A DNA stretch of 64,000 nucleotides from Sciurus carolinensis (GCF_902686445.1 NC_062214.1:90748738-90812737); one strand, 5' to 3'. Positions 1-12,195 are shown, numbered from the stretch's first letter. Made by a program: numbers and translations. Notes: generated by a model from the sequence alone, not told the origin.

Positions 1-2950
1 TCTAGACCAATGCTTAGGCCATGTCTTCCCTATGCAATGTCTGATAAAGAACCAGGACTAATTGACTTGTAGATTAAATTGTAGGATGTGGCTAACTTAA
101 TCCCATTACTTTGCCCACTCTACCATAACACCATTTACCTCCTGAACTTTGTCCATTCTCATTGCTCTTTTTATGAACTATTTTTTTCCTCCTTCTGAAC
201 ACCTCTCTTATCACCCTTCCTGCCTCCTACTTACATATTTCTTACCAGACCTCAAGTCCAGTGAAAATACCTCCTTTCCCTCTGAAACCTTCCTGTGCAT
301 TCTTCTTCCCAATCCCATACATCTCTCCAGCTTTAAGCATCTATAGCGCTTACAGTCTGTGCCTCAGACATAATTAATTGTTCCGACATAGAAATTTTTC
401 TAGATGTTCATTCTGCATTTCAAGTCAGACTGTGAGCCCAAGTTTTCTCCTTAATGTTCTTGTTACCTCCAGCATATGGCCATATCCACACTCGACAAAC
501 ATGGGGGCCTCAGGGTCTTGGCAGGGCTCTGAGTTTGCATCTGCAAGTCCAGGAGAAGGAGAAATTCAGCAGAAGCATTTTCATCAAGGCCCTGTTCACG
601 TGACGTTCTTTGTTTTCTTGTCTGGAGGGGGCAGGGCAGAGAAACAGGACAAATGTGCAGAGTTGTTTGACACCCATTGACTGCATAGAATGCTCACTTG
701 TGTTCCTTCTTATGTGTCAGGATAAGCCCACATTATAACATCTTGCATGGTGTAAGCCTGGTGGCCCCTGTCCTGATTCTGTTTTTCCAAGAAGTGACTG
801 AGCCTGGTTCTTTGAACCCAGTGGGTGAACCTACTCCCAGGGAGAGAAGATGTCAGGGCCCTTCTTTGTGGGCAGGGCCTCCTCCTTAACTGAGGAAGAA
901 GATGAAGAAAAGTCCTATTGCCAAGGAGCTTCCAGATTAGAGTTGTGGCTTTCTTGAGGTTAGCCAAAGATTAGAAGGGTAAAAAGAGGCATCTTTGGCA
1001 TCTGGGTCATCAGAGACTTGGAGTGAAGAACTTATTTAGGTCGCACATTGGCCACTTTCTTTATGGGTCATGTGTGGCATTTTGGTGGCAGTGGGACCTC
1101 AATGCACGTCTCCTCACTTCAGGTTTTTCAGTCTTTCCACTAATTCTCAGAAACACTATAGTCATTTAATATCACACCAAATCCTATCCTTTTCCTTTTG
1201 ACTTGTTTCTTTTGGTACCCAGGTTGCTTGGAATGGGGACTTTACTCCAAGGACTGCAGTTCAAGGGCTACCCCAAACCATGATTCTCCTGTATTTTCTT
1301 TCTATGGGTACTTTCTTCTAAGCCTCAGATTTCATTTGGTTATCCATTGGGTGTTTCTCTTTTGGCAACCATACATCCTTCCCAGAAGAGGCAGGCAAAG
1401 TGATGTTGCTTTGGTGAAGCAAGAAATATCGCCCTATAATTGAAGCTTAATAAAAACTTGTCATATGAATGAATGCCAGCAAGAGAACTGATGATGCCAT
1501 GGTATCACCTTAATCATTAAGAGACCAGGCCACTGGTCTTGGCAGATGCAAGCTCAGAGCCTTTGTGGGCTAGTGCTGGCTGAGGACAGTGTATGACTGC
1601 ACAAGCACCCTTCACCCTTTGGTGAAATTGACCCTCTCAGAGCAACCTCTGCCCAATTTCCCATCCTGATGAGATGGATTCTGTTTCCCACAACCTTCAC
1701 TTCTATTTCTCCATGTTGATGTGTTTGAGACAATTTGACAGTGTTGATGTAGAAGCAAAGGGATCCTGACTTTGCTTGTAGAGCTGCATGTGTTTAGACA
1801 AGTCCTTTTCCCCAGCAGAGTCTCAGTTTCTCCATTTCTTAAGTACCTTTCAACCTAGCACCTAAACTTCACAATTATGTGAAGCATCCTAGCTGGGCCT
1901 GAGCCGCACCCACCCCTACAACCCCGCATTCAGTTAGGGCTGAAATCACTCACTTAGTGCTATGACCTGTGGCACAGTAAAGCCTTCAGGTGCCACTGAG
2001 ACTGCTGCTGCTGCTGAGATTAGACAAGGGGACTTGGCACCATGTCTGTGACCAGTGCCTGTTTTAGCAACATGGCTAGTAAATATTGACTTTGGCATGA
2101 AAATGGAAAGCAGAGATGTCTATGTTAATTCATTCAAAGGGTAGAAGTTCACCAATCGTTGATAAGAAAAGATGTAGTTATGCAATGTATAGGTTTTTCT
2201 GCTAATAAATACATTGTGTAGGGATGGGAAAAATGGAAAACAGGACAGGGAAGCCTTCCATGCACAATCAACAGCTGTCTGCACTGCTGGCTCTCTTACT
2301 CATTTGTTCATTTCAAAATAAATGTCATAGGGAAAAAAGAATATACAAGACTGGAAAGAAATATACCAAAACTCTGATGGTGGCAGTCTCTAGACATGGT
2401 GAAATTGCCATGGATTTCTTTCTTTCATATACCTTTTTTCTGTCTTCTACACTGTCTGTAATGTCATATGACTTTTATAATCCAAAAGGTCAAAGTGTTA
2501 GAAATAAAATAATTGTCTTCAAAGAGTCTGAAGGAACTTTTAGAATCATTTAACTACCTTCAACCTGTGTTATTTTGCTTGTGGAACACTGTAATTCCAC
2601 AGCTTTCAAAAGAAAAGACCATATAAGAGAAGTTACACTTCTGTATAAACTTGATCTCAGTGTGTTTACTTATTGATTTATAACCATAAAAGCAGTATGT
2701 GGTGGGAAAAAATTCCATGATTTAGGATTTCAAGAGTAGTTTTTTTTGTTTTTCCCTAAGTAAACAGACACTTACCGAGTGCTCTTTGGTGGCCAGCCCT
2801 GTGCTCCACAGCAGCGAGGCCCCAATTGGCCCAGAGCTGGGCAGGGCTGAGGACGGTGCATACTGGGAAGTGGTTACATGGGAGCTGGAGGTGGCTGGAA
2901 GGACTAGGCCTTAGAATGTGGAACCCTGGGGTCTGGGTTGGGGGTGGAAT
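1..2950. other. Unannotated intronic stretch
   Basis: No repeat family or exon recognised except a possible sense MIR core around 1790-1870 (Cs and Ts resembling the 'tctcagtttctcc' block). Open frames here are short and lack family features. A (CTG)n-like run of four to five units sits near 2003-2015. Confidence 0.4.
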
Positions 2951-2954
2951 GGCA

Positions 2955-3155
2955 CTGAAATAATAATTACCACTGATTAAGCACCAACCATATACCAGGA
3001 GCCTTCTACAAATTGTTACTAACTTCACAAAACTTTGTGGGATGGGCATTAACTTTTAGAGATGAGGAAACCCGGGCCAGGGCAGTCACTTCTTCAAAGT
3101 TCCAGGGCAACTCAGCAGCAAGCCCTGGATCCAAACCGGTGTCTCGCAAACAGTT
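2955..3155 (-). repeat. MIR SINE, antisense
   Basis: Shows the reverse-strand MIR pattern: 'accaaccatataccaggagcc', then a gap, then 'gatgaggaaaccc' and a degenerate version of the 'aagtcacttgcccaaggtcacacagc' block. Ancient mammalian tRNA-derived SINE core, heavily diverged. Confidence 0.6.
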
Positions 3156-3159
3156 CAGG

Positions 3160-4125
3160 GTTTTGCAGTGGAGAACAGAAACCTCTGAAGGGATCCTGAG
3201 CTAACAAACAGGTGTGTGTGGTCCCCATCCAGGACAGAGGGCCTTTGGAGGAAGAGGCAGCCCCAAGTGTGAAATACGCACAGGCTGGAGGTAGGATCCC
3301 GCTGTGTCTGCCTTGAATTCAGGACTGCTCTCCTTAGCCCTGGGAAAACCCAGTGGGGGCCAGTTGGCCTGGGCTATGGAGTATGAGAACCACAAACTGA
3401 CTGCTTGTGATGGGAGGCCGTTTGTCGGGAAGCAGGAGTAAGGGGCTGCTGAATCGAGGCCTGTGGGAGAGAAGAAATTGATTTTTCTGTCCTTCTTTGT
3501 ACCTGGTTTGTTAAACCAAACAGTAAAAAGGGGTCTTAAGGTAATTTTGCTATTTGGCTGGATTATAAGAGCTAATTTTTGAGCCTGAGGCAGCAGTTGT
3601 GTCTTGGGGCTCACAGCCCTTGAGATTTACCTAGGGAGCTCACCTCCTCTTCCACCGCTGCTGAAAACCTCTTTATCTGCAAACTGTGACTGTGAATGGT
3701 TATGTCTGCAGCAGGGGAAGGGCCTGCTTTCCGAGAACAGTTATTTCTGAGTTGAGTTTCATCACTTAATGTTGGTTTCCACTGATTTTATCTTCTTAGG
3801 AGAAGTTTTGTGGGGAGGGACTGCATTGTGGTTTGTGGTGTTTTTTAAAAACTTTTTTTTTTTTTTTTTTTGGTCTAAGCAGCTGAGTGGATTGAAGCCC
3901 AGCAACACACATTATGAAAATGGCTTGTCTTGTGGTTGGAATATTTTTGAGTTGTGGCTAGAATGTTTTTGGTTTCCTGGCAAAGCCACGTAGGATTTAG
4001 TAATTTGATGGTGAAGTTTTCAAAGTCACAAAAATTGAAAGGAGCTGCCACATATGTGCTCTCCTCTTTTGGGCCCGGAGTCTGTTCTTCCGATGCATTC
4101 ATGTGTCTGGTTTTCAACCTGAAGT
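3160..4125. other. Unannotated intronic stretch with a T-tract
   Basis: Nothing recognised except a run of about 22 T at 3851-3872 not attached to an identifiable SINE. Confidence 0.35.
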
Positions 4126-4129
4126 GATC

Positions 4130-4320
4130 ATTGCAATAATCCCCTGCATTCGTATAGAACTTTACAGTTGACACATTCACATACAATATCTTATTTGATT
4201 CTTGTTGGTACATTTCTAGATAGGCAGGAGTAATTGACCCTCTTTTACAAAAAAGAAAACTGAAGTTCAGAAAGGTTAAGTGACCTAGTCACACGACTAG
4301 GAAGAGGCAGCATCAGAGTT
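4130..4320 (-). repeat. MIR SINE, antisense
   Basis: Has 'tagaactttacag', then 'tcttatttgattcttg', and a good copy of the MIR block 'gttcagaaaggttaagtgac' followed by 'gtcacacgactagg'. Confidence 0.7.
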
Positions 4321-4604
4321 GAACTAAGGAAAGGCATGGAAGTTTGCTCCCAGTTTAAGGTGTGGGCCTGTGCAGGAAGTTTGAGCACCTTGAGATCTCA
4401 CCGTGTCTGTCCTAGGCCCAGGAGGCCACCTTAGGGTGCATTCCAGGCCTCAGCGTGGTGCTTTGCCCTCTTCCTAGGCCTTCCATAGCTGCTACCTCTG
4501 TTTGGTCTTTACACCTGCCCTGTGAGTCTGTGGGGAAGGTAGATACTTATTTAGCTCTCGTTTTGTAGAAGAGGACAATGATGTTTTAAGAGCACCACTG
4601 CTCA

Positions 4605-5015
4605 CCGAGCACCATTTATTCATTATTCACAAATTAAATATCTATTGGGTGTTTATTGGGCATCTAGGGGACTGAGGTCACGGCTAGTGATTGGGGAAGA
4701 AGGGACTTGAAGGCAATAAGAGGAAACACAGTAGGTTCTCAGTAGTTCTCTGCTAAATGAGAGACCCTAGGGCCAGCCCTGGGTATCCACCACAGCAAAG
4801 AGAACAAGGTGGGCTTAATTCACTATTCCAGAAAAACTTCATTATGATGTAAATAATGGTGATGCAATGGCCACCACTTATGGTGCTCTTGCAGTATAGA
4901 AGACCAGAGATAGCAGTTATTTACCCCACTTTACAGATAAGGATGCTCAGAGAGATAAAATCTCTCTTATCCCAAGTCACCCATGATTAAAATCCAGGTC
5001 TTTTTAACTCAAAAG
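4605..5015 (-). repeat. L2/MIR-like fossil sequence
   Basis: 4605-4740 resembles the 'attcattcaacaaatatttattgagtgcctac' end shared by L2 elements; 4870-5015 has the MIR block 'actttacagataaggatgctcagagag'. Boundaries are approximate and the two may be separate insertions. Confidence 0.5.
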
Positions 5016-5406
5016 TCAGAACAATTTCCATGGAACTATACTGCATCTCTGCAATGATGGGATCCGAGGGTACTTGGTGGGGAAAGATGGTACTGGTTTA
5101 TTTTGGGAAACTCATGGATGAAGAGTATCAGGTGTGGAGGAAGTTCAGGTGTATGTAGAGGACCATGGCTCTGGGCAGTGAATCTGTGAAATGCTGTACA
5201 CCCTGTTGGTGGCAGCTCGTAATTGAAAGAGAGGAGGGCAGTGTAGGGCAAGCATCCTGTTCATGACCCTTGTATCCAGCTGGTCTGAAGTCCTCTGGAG
5301 GCAGACCCACCTGGGCTCTGTGAGCCTCGCAGAACAGAGGCTGCCCTGTCACATGAACATGTTCCTGAACCCCGCATCCTGCTTCCCTACTCCCCCTTTC
5401 CCTGCC

Positions 5407-5845
5407 ATACTAATTTCCTGGGGCTGCCATAACAAAGGCCCACAAAGTGAATGACTTAAAACAACAGAAATTTATTCTTACAGTTGTAGAGCTTAGAAGT
5501 CCAAAATCAAGGGGTAGACCTGAGGGAGAAGCCATTCCATGCCTTTACTAATTTCTGGTACCTGCTGGTAATTCTCGGTGTTCTGTTTTGTAGATACCTG
5601 ACTCCAGATTTTGCCTCTGTCTTCATGTTGCTTTCTCCCTTTGTGTCTCTGTGAATTCTCCTCTCCTGTCTCACTCTTATAAGAACACCTATCATTGAAT
5701 TTAGGGCCCACCCAGGTAATCCAGACAATCTCATCTCAAGATCCTGAAGTTAATCACAGATCCAAAGACCCTTCTTTTCAAATAAGGTAACATTCACATG
5801 TTCTGGGGGTTAGGAAATGGACATATCTTTTGGGGAGCCACTCTC
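5407..5845 (-). repeat. MLT1-type LTR (ERVL-MaLR), antisense
   Basis: Reverse-strand MLT1 landmarks in order: 'ctggggctgccataacaaag', 'aacaacagaaatttattctt', 'gtccaaaatcaag', a CT-rich middle, 'cttataagaacacc', 'tttagggcccacccag', and 'acattcacatgttctggggg'. A solo, decayed LTR without a recognised internal region or partner LTR. Non-coding. Confidence 0.8.
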
Positions 5846-7490
5846 CTGCCCACTATATCTGTTTCCTCTCGCGGTCAATGCACGCACTACAGGCTGGGCC
5901 CCATGCCTACAGCAGCAATTTGCTCTGCCCCCAGCAGCATCCTGGACCTTATGGTCAAATGGGTCTTGGCTTCCTGTAGACCAGCAATGGGAGAACCTTG
6001 TATAATGAGCTCACAGAGCCCTGGGATTAACTACTTTTGAACTTCAGAATGGTAATTCCTACCTGGAACATGCTGCCCTTGTACTGTGTGGCACAGGCAG
6101 GAGAGAGGGTGTCCTTGGCCTTTCAGGGCTCCATGGTCAGCCAGGCTGTTTGTTCTCCTTCCAGACTGCAGCTGGCACAGATCCCTGACCACACAGTACC
6201 CTTTCCTACTGCCTTACCTTTATTACCTACCCTGCAAAAGTCTGCTCTTCCCTTCTGTCTAGATCTCCCCATCCTTTCCTGCCCACCTCCCCTTAGGATT
6301 CTGCCTTACCACATACCTCTTGGTTATCTGCACTATCCATCTACTAACTTACCTCTCCTCCCTCAACTGTGGCATGTTGTATATTTTCTTAATAGTATTA
6401 ACCTATCTGAGGGACCAGGTCTCCAATGGGATGTAGGTTCCCCTGTGGTACCCCTCTCCATGGTCTTTGGTAAATAACTACAGATGCCTCCTTGACTGCT
6501 CACCTGGTATAGAAAAGTGTTTGCTCTCATCCAATCTCTGTTCCTAAATTGTTGGGTGACTTTGAAAAAGTCACCAACTTTCTGAGATTGTTTTTTCCTC
6601 TGGAAAACCAGTCTTAGACTATTCGATACTCTCAAAGGTCCCTTTCTGGTTGAACATTATGTGATTGTCCCTGCAGTGCTCAGGTCCCCGAAGGCTCATG
6701 CCTGATAATGGCAAGATTTGGACCAACTTGAATGTTTCTCCTGTGACCAAGGTAGGAGGGGTCAAAGATACCCATCCCTTGACCCCTGTCCCCAGCAGTG
6801 CTGCCTGCACATGTAGTATATTCCTAGACAGCATGCTGCAGGAGGGACCCTACTTCTCTCTATAAAGCAGCTTTCATAATAACTTCTACTTCCCATGGAT
6901 CAGGTTCTCTAGGGTGCTCTAAGGCCATCTTGGAGCCTAGTTAGAGGAAAGCCAACTAAATAAATGCTTGACCTGTATTGGTACAACCTCAGCAAGGACT
7001 CAGGCAGCTGAACTTCTGGACCCAGAAATCCTATCTGGAAGGTGTTTCTTTCTGGCAAAGCTGTCAGCCACACACAAAAAGTCCTCTCATTTGTTAAGTA
7101 AAATGACTAATTAGTTTTGAAGTGGGAGATTTCTATCTGGTCACAGTGGCATCATGATTTATTGATGTGAGGCCGGGCCACTTGCAGTGAGTGGGCCCTT
7201 ATTTCCTGTGGCTTCCATGTGATGTGTAACCAATTGTATTTTTCTAGAATCAATATTGAGTATCTTAAATCCATCTTGCTTTCCCAGTTGCTACCAGGAA
7301 ATCTATAACTCTGGTCGCTCAATAACACTCTCATTCCCAGGTCTGTTGTCATTTTAGAAGAAATGCATTCTTCTTTGGGCCTCAGCTCCTTCTCTGGTGT
7401 TGTAGGGGTTGGGCTAGATACTCTCAAGGCCTTTCTAGCACTTAGGTTCTTTTACTTTCTTTTTTTCCCCAATAAATTTTATTGTGCATA
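5846..7490. other. Unannotated intronic stretch
   Basis: A 146-codon open frame at 6037-6477 has no recognisable domain. A sense MIR-like piece may lie near 6520-6640 ('gggtgactttgaaaaagtcacc'). Nothing else seen. Confidence 0.35.
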
Positions 7491-7514
7491 TCTTAGGGTG
7501 ATTTTATTTATTTA

Positions 7515-7587
7515 TCTATTTTTTTGGTGCTGGGGATGGAACATGCATGCTAAATACATGCTCTACCTCTGAGCTATATCCCAGCCT
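7515..7587 (-). repeat. ID SINE, antisense, partial
   Basis: Reverse-strand ID signature 'ggtgctggggatggaac' followed by 'ctctacctctgagctatatc'. ID elements descend from tRNA-Ala; the reverse complement shows the A-box (tagctcag) and B-box (gttcaatcc) regions. This copy is diverged. Confidence 0.8.
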
Positions 7588-8114
7588 CAGGCTCTTATAC
7601 ATTTCTTTTTGCTCCCAGTTAATCCTCCTATTTTGTTGATGTGTCTGCTTCTATAGGACTGCATGGATGGTCATCAGAGACATCTCAACCACTTGGAAGA
7701 ATCTCTCCTGGTTTCACTTTTTTGCTAATTACTAAGTCTTAAATGCATCTTGTGTCATTTAAGCTGTTGTTAGTTCCTGGCCTCTTAAGATACACAGATT
7801 CATGTAATGTCATCCCACCACAGACTCCTAGCCTAAAATCTCAGTAAAGAACCAGTTCTCAGCCCTTGTATAGAGATAATGGCAGGCTCACCCCACCTCC
7901 ATAATCCCACGCATAAGAAAGGAGTTAGAACCGTCTCACTTTACAGGGTGTTTGAAATACTATTGTGACTGCTTCTGGCTGTGCACTCTAGCTGTGGAAT
8001 GAGTCAGCTCTTTAATGATTTGGTTTCCATCATGTGGATTGGCTTGGATGGGGGGGTCTCAAGTCTCCTTACAAGACCTAGACTGGGAGGGACAGTGATA
8101 ATTTTGCTTCTGTA

Positions 8115-8562
8115 GATTCTTTTTTGTGAGTTTGACATTATGACCACACCAAACATTTAATTTATATCCTATTTCCCCCAATTATGTTGTAGTGGAAACA
8201 TTTTTCTGTCATTTTCTCAGTTAATATATTTATTGGCCATGCAGTTTTCCAGATAGAATTTTTAACATGATCAAGGTTTAACTTTTATAGTTGAAAAATA
8301 AAAATAGTTAATTAAAAAAAAAAATAGTTGCCTTTCACTATCCTCCTGAAACTCTCCAGTCCCAATCTACAGTAGTGACTGTTGTTGAGTTTCTTGTATA
8401 TCCTTCCAGAAATTGTTTTTACATATACAACTATTCATATGCATATTCTATATTTTTTAAAATTAGATGGGATCAAAGTACACTAATATATGGGATGGGA
8501 ATGTTGTTTGCAACCTGATTTTTTTTAAATCTTGTGCATTTTCCAAGATCAGTGTGCACATG
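8115..8562 (-). mobile_element. Old L1/HAL1-type 3' region, antisense (left part)
   Basis: AT-rich sequence with the pattern of ancient L1 3' ends on the reverse strand: 'tatccttccagaaattg', a run of tat/cat steps, 'gatgggatcaaagta', 'ccaagatcagtg'. It appears to resume at 9636 ('aacagcttcatag ... agccagtgccctgttgatagg') after about 1 kb of later insertions. Subfamily not resolved. Confidence 0.55.
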
Positions 8563-8575
8563 TGTATCATGTTCT

Positions 8576-9325
8576 CTCTCTCTCTCTTTCTTTTTGCAGT
8601 TTTGGGAATTGAACCCAGGGCCTCATGCATGCTGAGCAAGCACTCTACCACTGAGCTACATCCCCAACCCTTTTAAAAATTTTAAATTTTGCCCTTTTTA
8701 AATTTTTAAAAATTTTGCATCAAGGTCTTGCTAAATTGCCCAGGCTGACTATGAATTTGTGGTCCTCCTACCTTAGCTTCCTGAGTTGCTGGGATTACAG
8801 GCATTATTGTTGTGGAAACAACAAGACGGCACTCAGAAAGTAGGAGAAACCAAACAGTATTTTAGGCTGGCGGACCCAGAGGAGATAAGCACTCCAAAAT
8901 TCTGAGCACCTCTGACTAATTTTTCATAACATTTGTAAGCTGTCTAGTGTCATAAATTTTCTAGTCTAAAACAGTACATAGTTGGACACAAGATTTCAAA
9001 AAGTAACATAGGCTTGTGTGTAAGGGTTTTAGAGCAGGAACTGTTTACAAAAAAAACAAACTGTGATACAGGAAACTGGCTTACAGGGTCTTCTGTATCT
9101 CTAACCTTGAGCCCCAGCTTCCACAGGTGCATTTACACTTCAAAGGGACATGGTTAGGTCCCAGGGAAAGTCCTTCTAAAAGGAAGGAGTAAATGGAGCT
9201 AATTAGCTTTCCAGAAGCCCAGCTGGCAGGAACAGCGGGGAGGAGAACTCTCTAGGCAACATCCTCAGTTTACTTTATATCCAGGCCTGGGTCAGTTACC
9301 CACTACTTTATCACCACACCTACTT
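8576..9325 (-). mobile_element. Composite 7SL-ID SINE, antisense, split by a 500-bp element
   Basis: Starts with a CT-rich tail, then the ID part (8595-8665), the 7SL-derived part ending 'gctgggattacaggca' at 8803, and its last bases (caccacacc) after the insertion, near 9312-9320. The target sequence tgtatcatgttct at 8563-8575 recurs, with one or two changes, at 9326-9338. Confidence 0.75.
8808..9307. mobile_element. Unidentified 500-bp LTR-like element inserted in a SINE
   Basis: Interrupts the 7SL-derived part of the surrounding SINE and is flanked by TTAT on both sides (8804-8807 and 9308-9311). Begins TGTTGTGG and ends CCACTACT, so the ends are short imperfect inverted repeats of the TG...CA(-like) kind expected for an LTR with a 4-bp target duplication; the last base is not the canonical A. 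No AATAAA signal was seen on either strand. I do not recognise the family. A DNA transposon is a weaker alternative. Confidence 0.5.
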
Positions 9326-9344
9326 TATCACGTTCTTTCCTCTT

Positions 9345-9622
9345 CTTTTTTTTTTTTTTCTTCAATTTTTAAATTTGTTCTAATCAGTTATACATGACAG
9401 TAGAATGCAATTATGCATTTTGATAAATCATACATGAATGGAGTATAATTTTTCATTTTTCTGATTGTACACATTGCAGGATCTCATTGGTCATGCAGTC
9501 ATACATGCACATGAGGTGATAATGTCTGTTTCATTCTTCTATCCTTCCTACCCCCATGCCCTTTCCCTCCTTCACTCCCCTCTAAAGTAACTCTATTCTT
9601 CCCTAGTGCCACCCCACCTTAT
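9345..9622 (-). mobile_element. L1 3' UTR fragment, antisense
   Basis: A T-run (9347-9359) followed by 'tcagttatacatgacagtag', 'tgattgtacacattgcagg', and a CT/C-rich block at 9535-9600. This is the reverse strand of a rodent L1 3' end with its A-tail and G-rich tract. Flanked by copies of the target site at 9326-9338 and 9623-9635. Confidence 0.7.
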
Positions 9623-9635
9623 TGTATCATGTTCT

Positions 9636-9740
9636 TTTTAACAGCTTCATAGATCACCTGTTTTGGATGGATCATAATTCATTTAGCCAGTGCCCTGTTG
9701 ATAGGTTGTTACTGAAATGAGCATCTTTTTGTGTACACCA
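9636..9740 (-). mobile_element. Old L1/HAL1-type 3' region, antisense (right part)
   Basis: Continuation of the element at 8115-8562: 'taacagcttcatag', 'catttagccagtgccctg'. The join across 8563-9635 is inferred from order and orientation. Confidence 0.5.
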
Positions 9741-9744
9741 GTAT

Positions 9745-9865
9745 ACCTCATTTACTCATGTCCTGTCTGACAAATATGGTTCTAGGCATTGAGGATTCAA
9801 CAGTAAACAAGACAAACTCTTATGCCACCCTTGTACTAGTATAATTGTCAAACAAATTCTGGAAA
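9745..9865. repeat. L2-like fragment
   Basis: 'ggttctaggcattgaggatt' followed by 'caacagtaaacaagacaaac' resembles the conserved 3' portion of L2 elements. Confidence 0.5.
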
Positions 9866-9929
9866 GTAGAGTTGTTGATAAATTGATTTATCACACTTGT
9901 TGAATATATGCAACCTGTATAGCACACAG

Positions 9930-10118
9930 AATATTTTATTTGTTTTTGTAGCACTAGGGGATTGAGCCAAGGACTTTGCACGTGCTAAGCAGTGCTGTGT
10001 CTGAGTTACATCCCCAGCCCTTGTTTTTAATTTTGTTTCGAGACAGGGTCTTGCTAAGTTGCTCAGGCTGCTCTCCAACTTGGATACTCCTACCTCAGCC
10101 TTCCAAGTAGCTTCCCAG
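9930..10118 (-). repeat. Composite 7SL-ID SINE, antisense
   Basis: ID part with 'gagttacatccccagccc' at about 10000-10020, then 'cgagacagggtcttgctaag' and 'ctcctacctcagccttcc' of the 7SL-derived part; truncated before the 'gggattacagg' end. Confidence 0.85.
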
Positions 10119-10624
10119 CTTGATTTGAACGTTTGTTCAATTTGGTGAATGTCTGAAGATATCTCCCCTCCCCTTAACCCAGGCCATAGTAGGTTCATCC
10201 TCTTCCCAACCTCCCAGTGGCTAAAGGCCCTGGAAGGTGGCTTCTGGAAGGTGGCTCCAGAGCAATAGGTGGTGGCAGTAGTGTGCATTTGCAAGTGCTT
10301 AAAGGTTCCTTCCAGTACAGTTTTGCCTTGTAGCCTCACAACTCTGTGAGGAAGTCAGTGACTCGTTTGCACTTTACAGGAAAAAGTGGGATGTGTGGAG
10401 AAACCAAACTTGTTGGGGCTGAAAGGGATTCATTCCTAGCTCCCCATGAAGGTGGCTGGCAGCAAAGCCAAGCTGAGGACCCAAGAAGAAGGGTCCTCAT
10501 GGACCCTTTAAGAATCCCTTAGAGTTTCTGCCATCTAAATGAAGAAAGCATTGGCAAATTGGAAGAGCAGCTTTTTATCTTTTTATTTACTGTATGGAGA
10601 CAGAGTTCTCAAGACCTTTGTATT

Positions 10625-10835
10625 TCATGAATTCACTTTGAGTTACACTGTGCAATGTGGTAACCACCAGCCACCTGTAGCTATTTAAAAATTTAAATGT
10701 AAATTTATTCAAGATATGTAAAATTGTAAGTAAGTTCTTCATTCATAGTAGCTACTCTTCAAGTGTTCAGTGGCCACATGTGGCTGGGAGCTAGCACATT
10801 GGACAGAAGAGATACAGAGCATTTCCGTCATCCAC
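10625..10835. mobile_element. Non-autonomous hAT-type DNA transposon fossil
   Basis: Symmetric structure: 'ggtaaccaccagccacctgt' near one end and 'gtggccacatgtggct ... gcacattggacag' near the other, with an AT-rich centre. This matches my memory of MER-class Charlie-derived MITEs with 'gccacatgtggct' inverted segments. Exact subfamily uncertain. Confidence 0.55.
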
Positions 10836-11920
10836 AGTATGGACTTAGAGTACCTGGAAGCTGTACTGTTGTTTTTCTCCTAAACACTTGAATGTTTGGA
10901 AGGGATTTTTTTTTTTTTTTTTGGTCATCTTCATTTTCTAACTTTTAGGAAAAGTGATTTTGCTGCCTGTAGTCATGTAGTAGGAGTGCAAAAAGCCACA
11001 ATTAGAACCAGACTTCTGCCTGGGTTTTCTCTAGTACAACCTGCTACATTTATCCTGAGAACTCCTTTACATATGGCCTCACCTTGCCCTGCCCACTGAC
11101 TGATCCAGAGGGTCAGATCCAGTGCCTGCTGTGAGCAGGGCCCTCTGCCAAGTAGCTTCAGGTCTGTGTTCATGCATTGTCCCCAAGTCCAAGAGACCAC
11201 AGAGTGAGTCAGCCACCTTGGCCCTTGGCATGTGGATGCTATGCCTGCAGATTCTCCCCCAGGACTACAGGCCTCCCCTTGAACCTTCTTCTGAGGAGGT
11301 CTTCAAGATAAGCACCAACAGTGTACCTACAAGACTAGGGGTAGCTGGCCTGCTGCTGTGCACACAGGCCCATCCAGTCAGCAATCTGCGGGAGTGGGAC
11401 AAGTGCTTATTACTTGGAGGAACAATGCAGCTTATTTCCGTGGATGGTAGAAAACTGGAGATGCTGGCAGAGACCCCATATTTTCACAAGTGGAGGTGGG
11501 TAGACGAATTAGAAACCAAAACTCCTTGGAGGGGCTCAGAACAATTAAAGTTCAAACTCTGTCAACTCACGGCGGGGCCTTGGCTGGAAGTGGTTTTCTG
11601 GGGTTAGAAGGTGATAAGAATCATTCAGGACTCAGAGACAAATGGGGATCATCATCACATTGAAAGGGCCAAGAATGTCCATATCCAGGCCTTGTATATT
11701 TTATCTTCTACTCAACCTCTTGTTCTTGAAAACTAGATAGCTAGAAAAATTGGCAGAGAATGCTAGGCAGCCAATAACTGCGTTGTTATGATTATTTTTA
11801 TTGTATTAGGAGTAGTAGTAAACAGAAAGACAGGAGTTAAAAATCACAACCTTAGGTAGTCTTTAGAGGTCAAAGAAACTGACCCTTCTGGTGTACCAGG
11901 ATATTCCTATTTACATTAGT
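10836..11920. other. Unannotated intronic stretch
   Basis: Contains a T-run at 10905-10922 and a 161-codon open frame at 11122-11607 without recognisable protein features. Nothing else identified. Confidence 0.35.
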
Positions 11921-12060
11921 GGTTCTCAAACTTTAGTGGACTTGGGAACCAGCCCCAGAGTTTCTGAGATCTGGGGTGGGGTCTGATAATTTGCATTTCT
12001 AACAAGTTCCCATGTGATACTTATGCCCCTGGCCTTGAAATCACATTTGACAGCCATTGG
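11921..12060 (+). mobile_element. MER5A-type hAT-Charlie MITE
   Basis: 'agtggttctcaaactttag' at the start, then 'ccccagagtttctgagatc', 'ggtctgataatttgcatttc' and 'taacaagttcccatgtgata': a clear MER5A order with an internal deletion. The inverted terminus is decayed. Confidence 0.8.
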
Positions 12061-12195
12061 CTTATACTGTCAGGGTTTAGGGAGACCTCACTAAGTTTCA
12101 GAAGCATAGGTCTAAAGTTCTATGTTCTTTTTACAAACCCTCCTATCCAGACCCCAGCAGTGCTGGCTGCCTCTGTACCAGAAACTACTTTGTTG

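Noticed and set aside
2003..2015. CTG repeat as a disease-type expansion site
   Set aside because: Only about four units; far below any length of interest.
9848..10339. 163-codon minus-strand open frame
   Set aside because: About half of it is translated antisense composite SINE; the rest is unremarkable.
11122..11607. 161-codon open frame on the + strand
   Set aside because: Amino-acid string has no recognisable family or repeats; length is within chance for a 64-kb window at this base composition.
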